Positions 53,288 through 63,456 of a DNA stretch of 64,000 nucleotides are shown piece after piece. The stretch is taken from assembly GCF_028728065.1 (NCBI RefSeq), contig NZ_CP117812.1, forward strand, positions 930,001-994,000, written 5' to 3'. This DNA comes from Lentisphaera profundi (GTDB taxonomy: Bacteria > Verrucomicrobiota > Lentisphaeria > Lentisphaerales > Lentisphaeraceae). The notes under the pieces are model-generated. The model was not told the origin of the DNA. It did no database searches and saw only the letters and a list, made by a program, of their open reading frames with translations. The translations under genes and the position numbers were made by a program. Positions within the stretch are counted from its first letter, which is position 1. Each line of letters begins with the position of its first letter.

Positions 53288-55741
53288 CTAGTTTAAGTAG
53301 CGAAATTCGGCGCTAGCAAATAGTGATTGACATACACTGCTGAGGGCTAAGTTCATGCGTGTGGATTTTTCATTTTTTTTGAGTTCAGAACTATTATAAA
53401 ACATTTGATAGAGTTTTTTTGCATTGCTCAGTTCATGGCTTTTTGGACTTCGACCTAAGCATAACTCAAAGGCAAGACTGATTTGTTTGTCAAGGCTCTT
53501 TTCGTTATGAATAAGACGTTTGGCTAAGCTAGAACTCATGTCGAGGACAAAATCGCTATTGAGCATGTAAAGAGCCTGTGCAGCGGTATTATTTGCCTCG
53601 CGTACCGATGAACTGGTCATTGATGCAGGGAAATCAAAAGCTTGTAAGATATCCGGTAATTGATCTCGTACTATGGGGATATACACGGAGCGGTAAGGAG
53701 CTGCTATATCTATTTCAAGTCGCTTCGCTCTGCCCAATGTTACTTGACCCAGCTTTGCTAGGTCTGAAGCAATAGGAGGAGTAATATCGATCTTGCCTGC
53801 GATTTGAAGAATAGAATCACGAATGGCTTCGGCTTCAAGCTTCTTAGGTTCCACTCGCCAAAAATACTTGTTATCGGGATCAGTTTTGAAATTAGTAGCC
53901 TTATAGGTTGAACTACTTTGATAGGCTCGACTTAAGACGATGCTTCTCACAAGGTTTTTTACTGACCAATCTTCTTTCATGAAGTCAAGAGCTAGGTAAT
54001 CCAAGAGTTTTTGATTGCTGGGCAAAGATCCTGTTTTACCAAAATTGTCGGGACTTCTAACGAGTGCTTGACCCATTAATTTCATCCAGATTCGATTGGC
54101 CATAACGCGAGCCGTGAGGGGGTTATCCTTAGAGCTAATCCAGTAAGCTAATTCTTTGCGACCATTTGTCTTATCTCCAATTTCAATATTTTTCGGATTG
54201 ATGATTTGTACAAAGCCTCTGGGGATTTCTTGCCCTGGGCGGTTGACCTCACCCCTTTCAAGTATTTTGGCATTTGTTAAAGTGCTAGGCTGCATTCCCA
54301 TACAAAAGGAAATGGGCTGGCCATTGGCATCAACCGAATTGATTTGTTCTTGTACTGCGTAGAATTGATTTTGAGTTTTGCCAATATCTCTTTGTAAGCT
54401 CTGAGCATCTTTTCCAGTATTATTCTCCATGGCATTTCTACGGCTCATGCGTGCTTGGCGCATTTTACTCTCCGCATCCTTAAGTTTATCTTTGAGTTGA
54501 GCTAATTCACTAGGGCTAATCGGCTTGGTGATATTGGGGACATTCTTAGTGGGTAATTTAATCAGTGAGCTGGGATGTCTATTTTGTGCATTGGAAGTCG
54601 TGCCATAATAAGTTTTTGAGCTTTGGAAAATTCCCGCTAAAGCATAGTAATCTTTTTGTGGTATGGGATCGAACTTATGATCGTGGCAACGAGCGCAAGA
54701 AACCGATAGGCCCATCACTCCTCTAGTGACTAAGTCGATTTGTTCATCGACTAAGTCGGCATTGAATTTTCGTTTATCATCTTCGGGAAGGGCTTTTGAA
54801 CCAAGAGCAAGAAAACTTGTCGCCACTAAGTTATTTACCCATTCTTCGTCAGTTTTTGTTTTGAGTAAGTCACCTGCAATTTGTTCCTGTAGGAAAATGT
54901 TATAGGGCTTATCTTGATTAAACGAATCAATAACATAATCTCGATAACGCCATGCGTGGGGATAAGACATATTTCGTCCTTGACCCGTAGTTTCAGCATA
55001 GCGAGCAACATCAAGCCAATGACGACCCCATTTTTCGCCGAAGTGGGAACTCATGATCAGTTCATTGGCAGTGTGAGTCATAGCAGATTTAGGATTGTGC
55101 TTATAATGACTATTGAAGCGTTCGATTTCTCCAGGAGAGGGCGGCAGGCCAATAAGATCGAAATAAAGTCTGCGCACGAGTTCATTGGATTTAGCTATGG
55201 GATTGGGGGTGAGTTTGTGTTCACTTAGGTCGGCATATATGTAGCGATCTATTTCATTTTGACTCCACTCGGGAGAACCATTTTTTTGAGCCGCTTGGTA
55301 AGTCGGCTTTTGCATCGACCAAAAATTGCGACCTTCGCGAATATCTTTTTCAGAAACAGTACTTTTAACCGTGATTTTTTCTTGGACTCGTGGATCGGGT
55401 GCACCCATGAGGATCCATTTTTTGAAATCTTCAATGACCGCGTCAGGCATCGGTTCTTTGGGTGGCATCTCATAATCGAGATACTTAATCGATTCCCATA
55501 AGATTGAATCACCTAAGTTATTTGGGACAATTGCAGGGCCAGTATCGCCACCAGTGAGCAAACCATGTTTTGAGTCTAGGACAAGTCCGCCTTTGACTTT
55601 ATTTTCTTTATCGGAATGACAGCGGTAGCAATACTTTTCCAAGGCGGGACGAATTTTCTTTTCAAAGAAAGCCATGCCCTCGTTTGCAGAAGTAGTGAGG
55701 GTGAAAAATAGTAGTGTGGATAGTAGATATAATTGTTTCAT
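53288..55741 (-). CDS. PSD1/DUF1549-DUF1553 cytochrome-domain secreted protein
   Basis: An 817-residue exported protein with a signal peptide (MKQLYLLSTLLFFTLTTSA). Its N-terminal Planctomycete cytochrome (PSCyt1) domain has CYRCHSDKE and GDTGPAIVP. DUF1549 follows (RRLYFDLIGLPPSP) and later CARCHDHKFDPIPQKDYYAL, then a C-terminal DUF1553. These proteins are secreted in PVC bacteria and linked to sulfated or complex polysaccharide use, and the DUF1501 partner follows directly. Expression probably depends on its own promoter in the 235 bp upstream. Confidence 0.9.
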   Translation of the reverse strand: MKQLYLLSTLLFFTLTTSANEGMAFFEKKIRPALEKYCYRCHSDKENKVKGGLVLDSKHGLLTGGDTGPAIVPNNLGDSILWESIKYLDYEMPPKEPMPDAVIEDFKKWILMGAPDPRVQEKITVKSTVSEKDIREGRNFWSMQKPTYQAAQKNGSPEWSQNEIDRYIYADLSEHKLTPNPIAKSNELVRRLYFDLIGLPPSPGEIERFNSHYKHNPKSAMTHTANELIMSSHFGEKWGRHWLDVARYAETTGQGRNMSYPHAWRYRDYVIDSFNQDKPYNIFLQEQIAGDLLKTKTDEEWVNNLVATSFLALGSKALPEDDKRKFNADLVDEQIDLVTRGVMGLSVSCARCHDHKFDPIPQKDYYALAGIFQSSKTYYGTTSNAQNRHPSSLIKLPTKNVPNITKPISPSELAQLKDKLKDAESKMRQARMSRRNAMENNTGKDAQSLQRDIGKTQNQFYAVQEQINSVDANGQPISFCMGMQPSTLTNAKILERGEVNRPGQEIPRGFVQIINPKNIEIGDKTNGRKELAYWISSKDNPLTARVMANRIWMKLMGQALVRSPDNFGKTGSLPSNQKLLDYLALDFMKEDWSVKNLVRSIVLSRAYQSSSTYKATNFKTDPDNKYFWRVEPKKLEAEAIRDSILQIAGKIDITPPIASDLAKLGQVTLGRAKRLEIDIAAPYRSVYIPIVRDQLPDILQAFDFPASMTSSSVREANNTAAQALYMLNSDFVLDMSSSLAKRLIHNEKSLDKQISLAFELCLGRSPKSHELSNAKKLYQMFYNSSELKKNEKSTRMNLALSSVCQSLFASAEFRYLN

Positions 55742-55975
55742 ATTTAACCTGAGTTTATAAGTCTTTACATTCTCAATCGCATTAAAGAAAGAAAAGCTTT
55801 CACCAAAGGTATATTTTTCACGAAAGTTTTTGAAATGAGTAGCTCAGTAATTCCTTGTGAGGCCACAGATTCAACGAAAAAGTATTCTTTCTAAATTAAT
55901 AATGGAGTCAAAAGACTTAGGTAATTCATTTGAAAAATGATGCTTTAGAATTCTATGCCATCCATTAGCTTCATT

Positions 55976-56838
55976 TCATTTCAAGATAAAATCAGCAATT
56001 ACCGAATAGTGGTCTGAGATTTTATCTGTATCAGGGTCATCGTTGATCACTTTAGCGTAAATACATTGCTTGGCCAGGGGGGTGTGGCGAGGATATAGTC
56101 AATGCGTCCACTTGCTTGATATCCTTTTTTCAGAATAGCGGTCGGGAAACTCCCGCGTGAGGGAGCATCTGGTTTCCCTTTGCTTGAGACGAGGTCATCA
56201 AGCCCAGCGGCGTGATAGTTGTCCATGACGACGGTATCTCCCTTACCATCTGCTTGGGATCTGGAGTTGAAATCACCTAAAAGAATAATATTCGTACTCT
56301 TTTGTTTCAGTATCTCGACTTGGTTGAGGATGTGTTGCTGTTCATGAAGGCGATCTTTTGTTTTAAATGGATTGTGGTGTAAAACTACAAAGTCAACGCC
56401 ACGGGTTTGGGCTATGATCAAGCCGTGCATATAGGGGTTGTTGTTATTTCTTTCTTCATAAACGGAGATATTTGAAAGTGGTGTTTTCGAGGTAATTCCC
56501 ACATTGTAAGCACTTTTGGAATTGCACAGCTTAACGTATTCATGACCCCATGTTTTAGCCATCACCGCTAGTTGTTGTTCACTAAAGCCATTCAACTCCT
56601 GCAATGCAACTACATCTGGATTTTTGGCCGCAATCCATTGCTTTGCAAGTTTTAGTCGTGCAGGGTCAAGTTTTGCCTTTCTTGATGGATTTACTTTAAA
56701 GCCAATCCATATGTTGTAAGAGATTACCCGAAATGCGCTACTTGGTTTTTGGCCTTTGGCCTCGGTCGCATTGATAGACAAGCTAAGGAATAGGGCGGTG
56801 ATGATTGTAGAAAAATTTCTGATGATTGCAGTGCGCAT
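55976..56838 (-). pseudogene. Endonuclease/exonuclease/phosphatase family protein, frameshifted near the C-terminus
   Basis: The open frame stops at 56047 after GRIDYILATPPW. Past a run of six C (positions 56077-56082 on the plus strand as G) the true C-terminus is found one frame over: LAKQCIYAKVINDDPDTDKISDHYSVIADF to a stop at 55976-55978. A one-base loss in the C-run explains the break. The protein has a signal peptide (about 1-27), LQELNGF, LGDFNSR and SDHY, the QE, DxN and DH metal/catalytic motifs of the family. It would be a secreted phosphatase or nuclease. Without the frame correction it lacks the essential His. Sequencing error is possible because it is a homopolymer. Confidence 0.82.
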
Positions 56839-56984
56839 ATGACTATCCTTATTACGTTCAATGTGTAGTGATATACGCAGCTATTTCGGGTGTATTACTT
56901 TCTTGATGAAAAAAAATAATGCTTCTTTTTTAATAATATAAAACGCCGTAGGTGCTCCTTATGGTGTAGCCAGGGAGGTAGTAT

Positions 56985-57033
56985 GCGGGCGAGACGCCCG
57001 CGGCCCCAGTAAAAATGAGGGCGAGACGCCCGC
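56985..57033 (+). repeat. Two GC-rich hairpin repeats (GGGCGAGACGCCC type)
   Basis: GCGGGCGAGACGCCCGC at 56985-57001 and GGGCGAGACGCCC at 57019-57032 are near-perfect palindromes around AGA, separated by 17 bases and followed by similar CGGCCC/CGACCC tails. They are probably copies of a short dispersed palindromic element. Confidence 0.75.
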
Positions 57034-57052
57034 GACCCGAGCTTATCAAATT

Positions 57053-57078
57053 AAGGACTTCATTAGAATGGAGTCCTT
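57053..57078. terminator. Hairpin between the CoA-binding gene and the upstream repeats
   Basis: AAGGACT and AGTCCTT pair around a partly paired loop just past the stop of the CoA-binding gene, with TTTT on the plus-strand side and AATTT on the minus-strand side. It may act in both directions. Confidence 0.55.
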
Positions 57079-57088
57079 TTATATTAGA

Positions 57089-57463
57089 TTAATATTGATT
57101 CGTACGCAGTAGTACAAGTGTACAGGCTTCGAGGACATCTGTATTAGCATCCGCAAATTTTTGCATGAGTTCGGGATCTTCCGTTCCAGGGTTAAAAATG
57201 ATACGTTTGGGTTTGAGTTGGATGAGGTCCTGTACAATAGCTTCGAGCCGACTTGGTCGAACATAAAGTGTTATGGTATCAATATCGTCTTCAATCTCAT
57301 TGAGAGCAGTGAAGACCTTGCGATCGTCAATCTGTCTTCCCAATGGATTATAAAGAAGTGTTGGATGGCCTGCAGAATCTAGTGCATGCATGGCCATGTT
57401 GGCATAGCTCGAACTTCTGGGACTAGCGCCAATGATGAGTGTAGTTTTCAAAAAATTCTCCAA
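57089..57463 (-). CDS. CoA-binding domain protein (CoA_binding_2)
   Basis: A 124-residue Rossmann protein. TLIIGASPRSSSYANMAMHAL and YNPLGRQIDDRKVFTAL, followed by VRPSRLEAIVQDLI and FNPGTEDPELM, match the short CoA-binding (YccU-like) family. These bind acyl-CoA or CoA, and the role is mostly unknown. It is monocistronic in this window. Confidence 0.85.
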   Translation of the reverse strand: MENFLKTTLIIGASPRSSSYANMAMHALDSAGHPTLLYNPLGRQIDDRKVFTALNEIEDDIDTITLYVRPSRLEAIVQDLIQLKPKRIIFNPGTEDPELMQKFADANTDVLEACTLVLLRTNQY

Positions 57464-57660
57464 AATTAATTTCTTTAAGTATAAGCCGAACCATGTGTTA
57501 TTAAAACTATATTTGATTCCTTATTTATATAGCTCACGGATTCAGGTGATAGTCAGATTATGGATATTTTTCTTAAGGAGAGAGGGTGTTTATAGCGAAA
57601 AAGATTGACATTGAGCTGAAATTTATGTAATGTATTGAAAATAAGTAAGTTAAGGTTTTT

Positions 57661-58230
57661 ATGAAACTTCTATTAACAATGATACTACTGTTTATATGCA
57701 ACAGCTGTACAATAGGGCCAACAACGGCCTATCTAGGAAATAGCTTAGATGTACACTCTAGGGATAGAAACTTCCCTCTAGGTAGAATGCTGTCTTTAGA
57801 GGGGGGTATTACAAATGATAATAAGTTTATTATAAACAAAATGAGTCCTCCCAAAAACCATATTCTGACTGCGAACGGAAAACCCTTAATAGAAGGGTCG
57901 ATCCAAAAACTTGATGGACAGTATATTTTTAGTGATAAAGTTAAAGGTGAAATAGTGAGACCGATAGCCATATATACAAAAGATCAAATGCCTCAGGAAA
58001 ACGAGGAATATTTAAAGATTATTAAGGTGCAAAAAGAAAGTCTTCAAATGAAGTATCGAGACCCTGAGCAAAATATTCATCTACTCAATATATCATTGAA
58101 CTATCGTAAAAAACCTCACTATATGAAATCTACTGCCTATACAATTATTTATCCTTTTGTATTTGTGGTTGATGCTGTTATCGCAACTGCATTCGGACGC
58201 TGTGTGGTACCTGAAAAGAAACGTAAATGA
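57661..58230 (+). CDS. Lipoprotein of unknown function
   Basis: A 189-residue protein with a lipoprotein signal (MKLLLTMILLFICNSCT, lipid Cys near 16), a soluble beta-rich middle, and a late hydrophobic stretch (TIIYPFVFVVDAVIATAF) that may insert in the membrane. No family recognised. It stands alone and its upstream region is AT-rich. Confidence 0.55.
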   Translation: MKLLLTMILLFICNSCTIGPTTAYLGNSLDVHSRDRNFPLGRMLSLEGGITNDNKFIINKMSPPKNHILTANGKPLIEGSIQKLDGQYIFSDKVKGEIVRPIAIYTKDQMPQENEEYLKIIKVQKESLQMKYRDPEQNIHLLNISLNYRKKPHYMKSTAYTIIYPFVFVVDAVIATAFGRCVVPEKKRK

Positions 58231-58416
58231 ATCCCATTATAGCGCGCTAAATCCTAGGTAAATTGAGTGTGTGGAGATGGCCCGAATATGAAAAAGTGCC
58301 TTTAGCAAGATACGGACGTGTGGGTAAATGCTTTTTATTCGCCTGTCTGGAAAGATCCTTGACCAGGCGACTAAGAGACTTTGCCCCTCGCTATGGGTAG
58401 TCGTGAAAATAAGCAA

Positions 58417-59613
58417 TTAATTTTGAACAGTGGTATTTTGTAGTTTTTTAGATAGGAAGCTGCAAGTAAGTAAAAAACAAAGAGATCCTACTAGGCAGGC
58501 ATTGAGTCCACCAAAATGAAATAATAATCCGGAGAGCAGGGTACCAAAAAGTCTACCTATGGCATTGGCCATATAGTAGAAACCTACGGTCATAGCGGCT
58601 TTATCTTTGTTCGCAAAAGCTAAGATGAGGTAGGAATGTAAAGAGGAGTTGAGAGCGAAAACAAAACCAAAAATCAGTAAGCCAATTATAAGTAAATAAG
58701 AATGTTGGGGGAAAAGTACAGAGCAAAATAATAAGCTTAGCATACTGATACAAAGAAAAATAGAGAGATTAAATGCGGTCTTGGTATCGCGTTTTTCAGC
58801 TAATAATTTAGGCGCAAAAGTTTGGACTATACCATAGCCTATAATCCAACTGGCATGGAAAGTACCTATCTGGGTATAAGACCATTCTAAGACTTGGCGC
58901 ATGAATACGGGCAGAGCGACGACAAACCAGATGTCCCTTGCACCAAATAAAAAGACACGAGCACCCGCTAAAAGGTTTATTTTTTGTCCTTGTTTAAAAA
59001 GATCTTTGAGTCGATTTTTACTCTTGATCTGTCCCATATTGCCTTTGAGGCAAGCAAGGACTAGAATTAAAATAATAAAAATCATGAGCGCCATGATTTT
59101 CAAGGAACTTTGAAAACCACAAGATTGGAGGAGAAAAGCTCCGAAGAAAAAGCCAAGACCCTTGATTGTATTTTTTGATCCCGTGAGAATAGCCGTCCAC
59201 TTAAAGAGTTGTGAAGACTTATCGGGGATTAAGAACTTCACCGCTGTTTTTGAGCTCATTTTGGTGAGGTCTTTGGCAATACCTGAGAGTGCCTGTGTCC
59301 CCATGACAAAAGTCAATGAGAGTGCGAGAGACCAATTCTGGTTCAAGAAGGATAGTAGTACTAAAGCAATTACTTGTAATGAGAGCCCGTAAATGAGGCT
59401 TTTTTTAAGACCATGTCTTTGGGCAAATAAGCCACCAAATAAATTGGTGAGAACCCCGCAGAATTCATAGAGTAAAAAAACAAAAGAGAGTTGAAGAGGG
59501 CTATAGCCTAAATCGTGAAAGTATAAAAGGCAGAGCATGCGCAGGGCGCCATCTGTAAGCATGAAGCTCCAGTAGGCAGCCGTTACAATGCAATAGTCTT
59601 TTATATTTTTCAT
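58417..59613 (-). CDS. arsJ: ArsJ organoarsenical efflux transporter (MFS)
   Basis: A 398-residue major-facilitator protein with about 12 membrane helices. GARVFLFGARDIWFVVALPVF and the N-terminal SFMLTDGALRMLCLLYFHDLG are typical of ArsJ. It exports 1-arseno-3-phosphoglycerate, made by the partner GAPDH, and thereby removes arsenate. It follows the GAPDH gene by 13 bp, the diagnostic pairing. Confidence 0.88.
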   Translation of the reverse strand: MKNIKDYCIVTAAYWSFMLTDGALRMLCLLYFHDLGYSPLQLSFVFLLYEFCGVLTNLFGGLFAQRHGLKKSLIYGLSLQVIALVLLSFLNQNWSLALSLTFVMGTQALSGIAKDLTKMSSKTAVKFLIPDKSSQLFKWTAILTGSKNTIKGLGFFFGAFLLQSCGFQSSLKIMALMIFIILILVLACLKGNMGQIKSKNRLKDLFKQGQKINLLAGARVFLFGARDIWFVVALPVFMRQVLEWSYTQIGTFHASWIIGYGIVQTFAPKLLAEKRDTKTAFNLSIFLCISMLSLLFCSVLFPQHSYLLIIGLLIFGFVFALNSSLHSYLILAFANKDKAAMTVGFYYMANAIGRLFGTLLSGLLFHFGGLNACLVGSLCFLLTCSFLSKKLQNTTVQN

Positions 59614-59626
59614 AGGAAGAGGGGTC

Positions 59627-60634
59627 TTAGATGCTTTTTACAACTTTTCCAAGTAAATCTACCATGCGGTTGATGTAGCCAATTTCATTATCATACCAAG
59701 CGAGAACTTTGACTTGTGTACCATCAATAACAAGAGTGGAAAGAGCATCAATAACGGAAGAACGTTTTTCATCTTTATAATCAACTGAAACTAAAGGCTT
59801 TACTTCATAGCCTAAAATATCTTTGAGGTAAGTTTCGGATGCTTCTTTAAAAAACTGGTTAACTTCTTCAATAGTCGTGGGACGCAAAACCTCAAAAACA
59901 CAGTCGGTAAGAGAACCATTAAGAAGTGGGACACGTACGGCCAAGCCATTAATTTTTCCTTTTAATTCAGGATAAATGACTGTGATAGCCGTGGCAGAAC
60001 CGGTACTAGTGGGGATAAGAGATTCTCCACAGGCACGTGCGCGACGCAAATCTTTGTGGGGAGCATCAATAATGGTCTGGGTATTAGTGATATCGTGAAT
60101 CGTGGTCATGCAAGCATGCTTAATGCCGAGTTTTTCGTTAATCACTTTCACGACGGGTGCTAAGCAGTTAGTTGTACATGATGCTGCAGTAATAATATTT
60201 TGACTACCATCATAAAGATGGTCATTGATTCCGTAGACAATATTGAGTGCACCATCTTCTTTGACTGGGGCAGAAACAAGGACTTTTTTAATACCTTGTT
60301 CAAAGTAGGGATTTAAACTCTCGATACTTTTATGAACACCCGTACACTCCATGAGCAAGTCAATATTTTTTGAAGCCCAGTCGAATTCTGCAGGGCTACT
60401 CGCATTTGAAAACGAAATTTCTTTGCCATTGACAATAATTGAGTTTTCAGTGAAAGTTATATTGCGATCCCAGCGACCATGAACGGAATCATATTCCAGT
60501 AGGTGTGCGGCACATTCAGCATTTCCGTGTAATTCATTTATGTGAACAATATTGAATTGATCACGATCAAAAGCTTCGCGAAAAGCCAGTCGGCCCATGC
60601 GGCCAAAGCCATTTATAGCAATGTTTATAGACAT
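59627..60634 (-). CDS. ArsJ-associated glyceraldehyde-3-phosphate dehydrogenase
   Basis: A 335-residue GAPDH with INGFGRMGR (NAD-binding), [10 protein letters not shown] (catalytic Cys near 152) and [15 protein letters not shown]. In arsenate detoxification this enzyme uses arsenate in place of phosphate to form the unstable 1-arseno product that ArsJ exports. The gene pairing, not the sequence, distinguishes it from a glycolytic GAPDH. No ArsR-type repressor gene is in the window; the 60635-60947 region upstream may hold an operator for a repressor encoded elsewhere. Confidence 0.87.
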   Translation of the reverse strand: MSINIAINGFGRMGRLAFREAFDRDQFNIVHINELHGNAECAAHLLEYDSVHGRWDRNITFTENSIIVNGKEISFSNASSPAEFDWASKNIDLLMECTGVHKSIESLNPYFEQGIKKVLVSAPVKEDGALNIVYGINDHLYDGSQNIITAASCTTNCLAPVVKVINEKLGIKHACMTTIHDITNTQTIIDAPHKDLRRARACGESLIPTSTGSATAITVIYPELKGKINGLAVRVPLLNGSLTDCVFEVLRPTTIEEVNQFFKEASETYLKDILGYEVKPLVSVDYKDEKRSSVIDALSTLVIDGTQVKVLAWYDNEIGYINRMVDLLGKVVKSI

Positions 60635-60947
60635 TATAAATCCTTAGAATAATTAATTTTGTTATTATATAGTCATCTAGAGATGTTAAGGCAAGGTCAA
60701 AATTTATGTATTTTTCTGTTAAGACAGGCTAAAAAGAGATAGAAAAATTTGTTTTAGATAAGAGCACGAAATGAATATTCTTAATCGTTATAGTAATTGA
60801 AGATAAAATATATAGGAAATTATTCATAAGTCAGCTCACAGATTTAGGTGTTAGATATACTGTCAAAGTTGATTTCAAGCTATCTAGATTTTAAATAAAT
60901 AGGGTGAGAAAAGTTTTCACCCTATTTATAAGCATTTTAAAATTTAT
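60635..60947. other. Intergenic region upstream of the arsenate-detoxification pair
   Basis: About 313 AT-rich bases hold the promoter of the GAPDH-ArsJ unit and, near 60897-60927, the terminator of the HugZ gene. No classic ArsR inverted repeat, ORF or RNA gene was noticed. Confidence 0.5.
60897..60927 (-). terminator. Intrinsic terminator after the HugZ-like gene
   Basis: AAATAGGGTGA and TCACCCTATTT form an 11-bp stem around a loop of about 9 bases, followed on the minus strand by ATTTAAAA. It lies about 20 bp beyond the stop of the HugZ-like gene and separates it from the arsenate pair. Confidence 0.82.
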
Positions 60948-61667
60948 TTATTTTGCGAGCTGAACAAGTACTTCACGTGCCTGAGAAGCATCAGTAATAG
61001 CTTCGTCGAAACAGATACGAAGGTGTTTACTGCCAGCGATGGTGATATCAATCCCCTCATTATCAATTCCCGTCATGAGGTAATCTTCTTGCGCATTATC
61101 GAGTTTGAGGTCTTTACAATATTTCACGAGTGAAGAACGATGATCATCGTTCATGTGATCTAAAATGCGAGCTTCTGTTTCGTAATCAAAAACTGATTCA
61201 AGCTCGATTTCGTCATTTTCGAGCCACCAAATTTTGCCAAAGCCTTCGATATAACGACTGCGAACTGGTTCAAGAACATAGAAATTAAAATCGTGAGTCT
61301 GGAAGTAATGTTTTGCGTGAGAGAATTTACGAAGGTAGCGTTCTTTGGCTTCAGCTTCATCCTCAGTAATAACACGCGCATCGGCAAGGTAGGTGAGGCG
61401 AGCATTAGCTTGCACATCACGAGCTTGACTTGTTGCGGTGATCGTGAGAGAAACACGTTTATCGGCATTTATATTTTTTGTATGCTGAGCAATTTCAGAA
61501 ATAAGAATAACTGGACGTCCTAACTTATCCAAAGAATAAGGTGTGACTGAACCGAAAGGGTAGCCTGGAACATCGAGTGAATGAGTGGAGAGGACCCCGT
61601 CTTTTTCAGCTTTTAGTAAACCGCGGCCATTTTTTGCTTTAATCGTGAATTTATTGTCATTACTCAT
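60948..61667 (-). CDS. HugZ-like heme-utilisation protein (PNPOx-like plus DUF2470)
   Basis: ATG 61667 is chosen for its AAGGAAAAT ribosome-binding site and position 1 bp after the ABC exporter stop; the frame is open 24 codons further upstream. The 239-residue protein has a split-barrel PNPOx-like domain (GVLSTHSLDVPGYPFGSVTPY) and a C-terminal DUF2470 domain (DYETEARILDHMNDDHRSSLVKYC). Proteins of this layout bind or degrade heme. It is the last gene in a heme-type unit with the ABC exporter and the decayed HmuV-like gene. Confidence 0.85.
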   Translation of the reverse strand: MSNDNKFTIKAKNGRGLLKAEKDGVLSTHSLDVPGYPFGSVTPYSLDKLGRPVILISEIAQHTKNINADKRVSLTITATSQARDVQANARLTYLADARVITEDEAEAKERYLRKFSHAKHYFQTHDFNFYVLEPVRSRYIEGFGKIWWLENDEIELESVFDYETEARILDHMNDDHRSSLVKYCKDLKLDNAQEDYLMTGIDNEGIDITIAGSKHLRICFDEAITDASQAREVLVQLAK

Positions 61668-61668
61668 A

Positions 61669-63456
61669 TTATTTTCCTTTTGTTTGATAGAGCTTTGAGT
61701 ACACCCCATTTTGATTGATAAGTTCGTCATGTAATCCACTTTGGATCATACTTCCGTTTTCAAATACTTTGATACTATCAGCCTGCTTAATAGCACTGAG
61801 GCGATGAGCAATCGTAATACATGTTCTATTGTGTAAAAATGCTTTGAGTCTTTGCAATACCTTTGCTTCGGTCTCTGGATCTAAGGCAGAAGTAGCTTCA
61901 TCAAGAATCACTACTTGTGGTTTACGTAAAACCATGCGCGCAATAGCCAAGCGTTGGCGTTGACCACCAGATAATTTCAGTCCTTTGTTGCCCACGCTGG
62001 TATCAAGACCTAGTTCTTGAGCCCGAATGAATTCATCTAAGCAAGCAACTTCTAATGCTTGCCAAATTTCACTATCCTCCGCTATTTCACCCATGAGGAT
62101 ATTTTCGCGAATACTAGAATGGAATATTCCTGGGGCTTGTAGAACAACGCCTATATTGTCACGTACTTTATCGAGGCCAATATCGAGGATGTCCATACCG
62201 TTAAATAAGACAGAGCCCTGATCCGCTTTATAAAGACCTGTGATCATTTGAACTAAGGTACTTTTGCCTCCACCAGTTGCACCAACTATGGCAATATGTT
62301 GGCCTGCGGGGATTTTGAAACTCACTTTGTTGAGAACTGGAATGCCTTTTTGATAACTGAAACTCACATCCTTGAACTCAATATCTATATTATCGCCATA
62401 GATAAACTCAATACCTTTACTCTTTCCTTTATTTTCCTCTTCTTCATTCATGAATTTGTTCAGTCGCTCTAAAGCAGCTGAAGCGGCAAACCATGAATAT
62501 TGAATTGTAATTAAGTTTTGTACGGGGGTCATCATGACCCAAAGGTAACTAAAAACGGCAATCATTTCGCCAACACTTAGGTCCACACTCGTGAAAGCAA
62601 TATAAACTGCAGCAGCTCTAAAAAGATCAAAACCCATAAGGAAAATGACAAAGCTTCCACGTGAAGCGGCATCGCTTTTCCATCTCGAGTTAATCGTAGT
62701 GTCACGCATATTAGCTGCGGAATCAATAATTTTATTAAGGAAAAAACGATCCCGGCGACTGATGCGTAATTCGTGCATAGCATCCAGGAAATCGGTCAGT
62801 TTTTCTTGAAAAGAAGCAATAGCTTTATTTTCACTTCTCTTTAACTTTTTAACTTTCTTACCCATTTTTATGGTCGCGAAAACGACAATAGGATTGAGGA
62901 TTAAAATAAAGAGTCCGAGCTGAACATTAATCCACAGAAGAATGGCCGCAGTAGCGATGAGTTGAAGGATAGAAAGGATGAGCTGACTAATAGTTTTGGA
63001 AATGAATTGTTCTACCGTATCGACATCATTGGTAAAAAGAGCAGCTGTTTTGCCACTACCAGTATTTTCGAAATATTTAATGGCTACATTTTTGAGCCGT
63101 TTGAGAAGCTTTATTCGAAGGTCATGACAGATGGCTTGAGATAATCGAGTGAATATTTTACTTTGTAGAATATTTAAAGACAAACTCATGAGCCGAAGCA
63201 AGACAGTGAGGAAAAGAGTGATGGCAATAAAACTCGTGGCCTCGTGCATGGATTCGGGTAAAATGATCTTGAGTTTATTCAGGAGCTTTCCTGGACCATT
63301 CAACAAGAGATCATCTATTAATAAAGGGATGAGCAAGGGTTGAAGTACCGTTGTGAAAGCAGCTGCAACGGCACAAATATGTGCTTTGATCAAAATTGAT
63401 TTATCTTTGAATAGAAGTGCTTTAATTGTATTAAAGTTGATATTTTGTTTCGTCAT
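61669..63456 (-). CDS. ABC half-exporter (six membrane helices plus ATPase)
   Basis: A 595-residue type-1 ABC exporter: six membrane helices (about 18-320) followed by an ATPase with Walker A GATGGGKST, signature LSGGQRQRLAIARM and Walker B VVILDEATSALDPE. It is active only as a dimer. The substrate is unknown; lipids, peptides and heme are all known for this class. It sits between a HugZ-like gene and a hemin-importer remnant, so a role in heme or metal handling is likely. It overlaps the HmuV-like remnant by 4 bases (ATGA). Confidence 0.88.
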   Translation of the reverse strand: MTKQNINFNTIKALLFKDKSILIKAHICAVAAAFTTVLQPLLIPLLIDDLLLNGPGKLLNKLKIILPESMHEATSFIAITLFLTVLLRLMSLSLNILQSKIFTRLSQAICHDLRIKLLKRLKNVAIKYFENTGSGKTAALFTNDVDTVEQFISKTISQLILSILQLIATAAILLWINVQLGLFILILNPIVVFATIKMGKKVKKLKRSENKAIASFQEKLTDFLDAMHELRISRRDRFFLNKIIDSAANMRDTTINSRWKSDAASRGSFVIFLMGFDLFRAAAVYIAFTSVDLSVGEMIAVFSYLWVMMTPVQNLITIQYSWFAASAALERLNKFMNEEEENKGKSKGIEFIYGDNIDIEFKDVSFSYQKGIPVLNKVSFKIPAGQHIAIVGATGGGKSTLVQMITGLYKADQGSVLFNGMDILDIGLDKVRDNIGVVLQAPGIFHSSIRENILMGEIAEDSEIWQALEVACLDEFIRAQELGLDTSVGNKGLKLSGGQRQRLAIARMVLRKPQVVILDEATSALDPETEAKVLQRLKAFLHNRTCITIAHRLSAIKQADSIKVFENGSMIQSGLHDELINQNGVYSKLYQTKGK

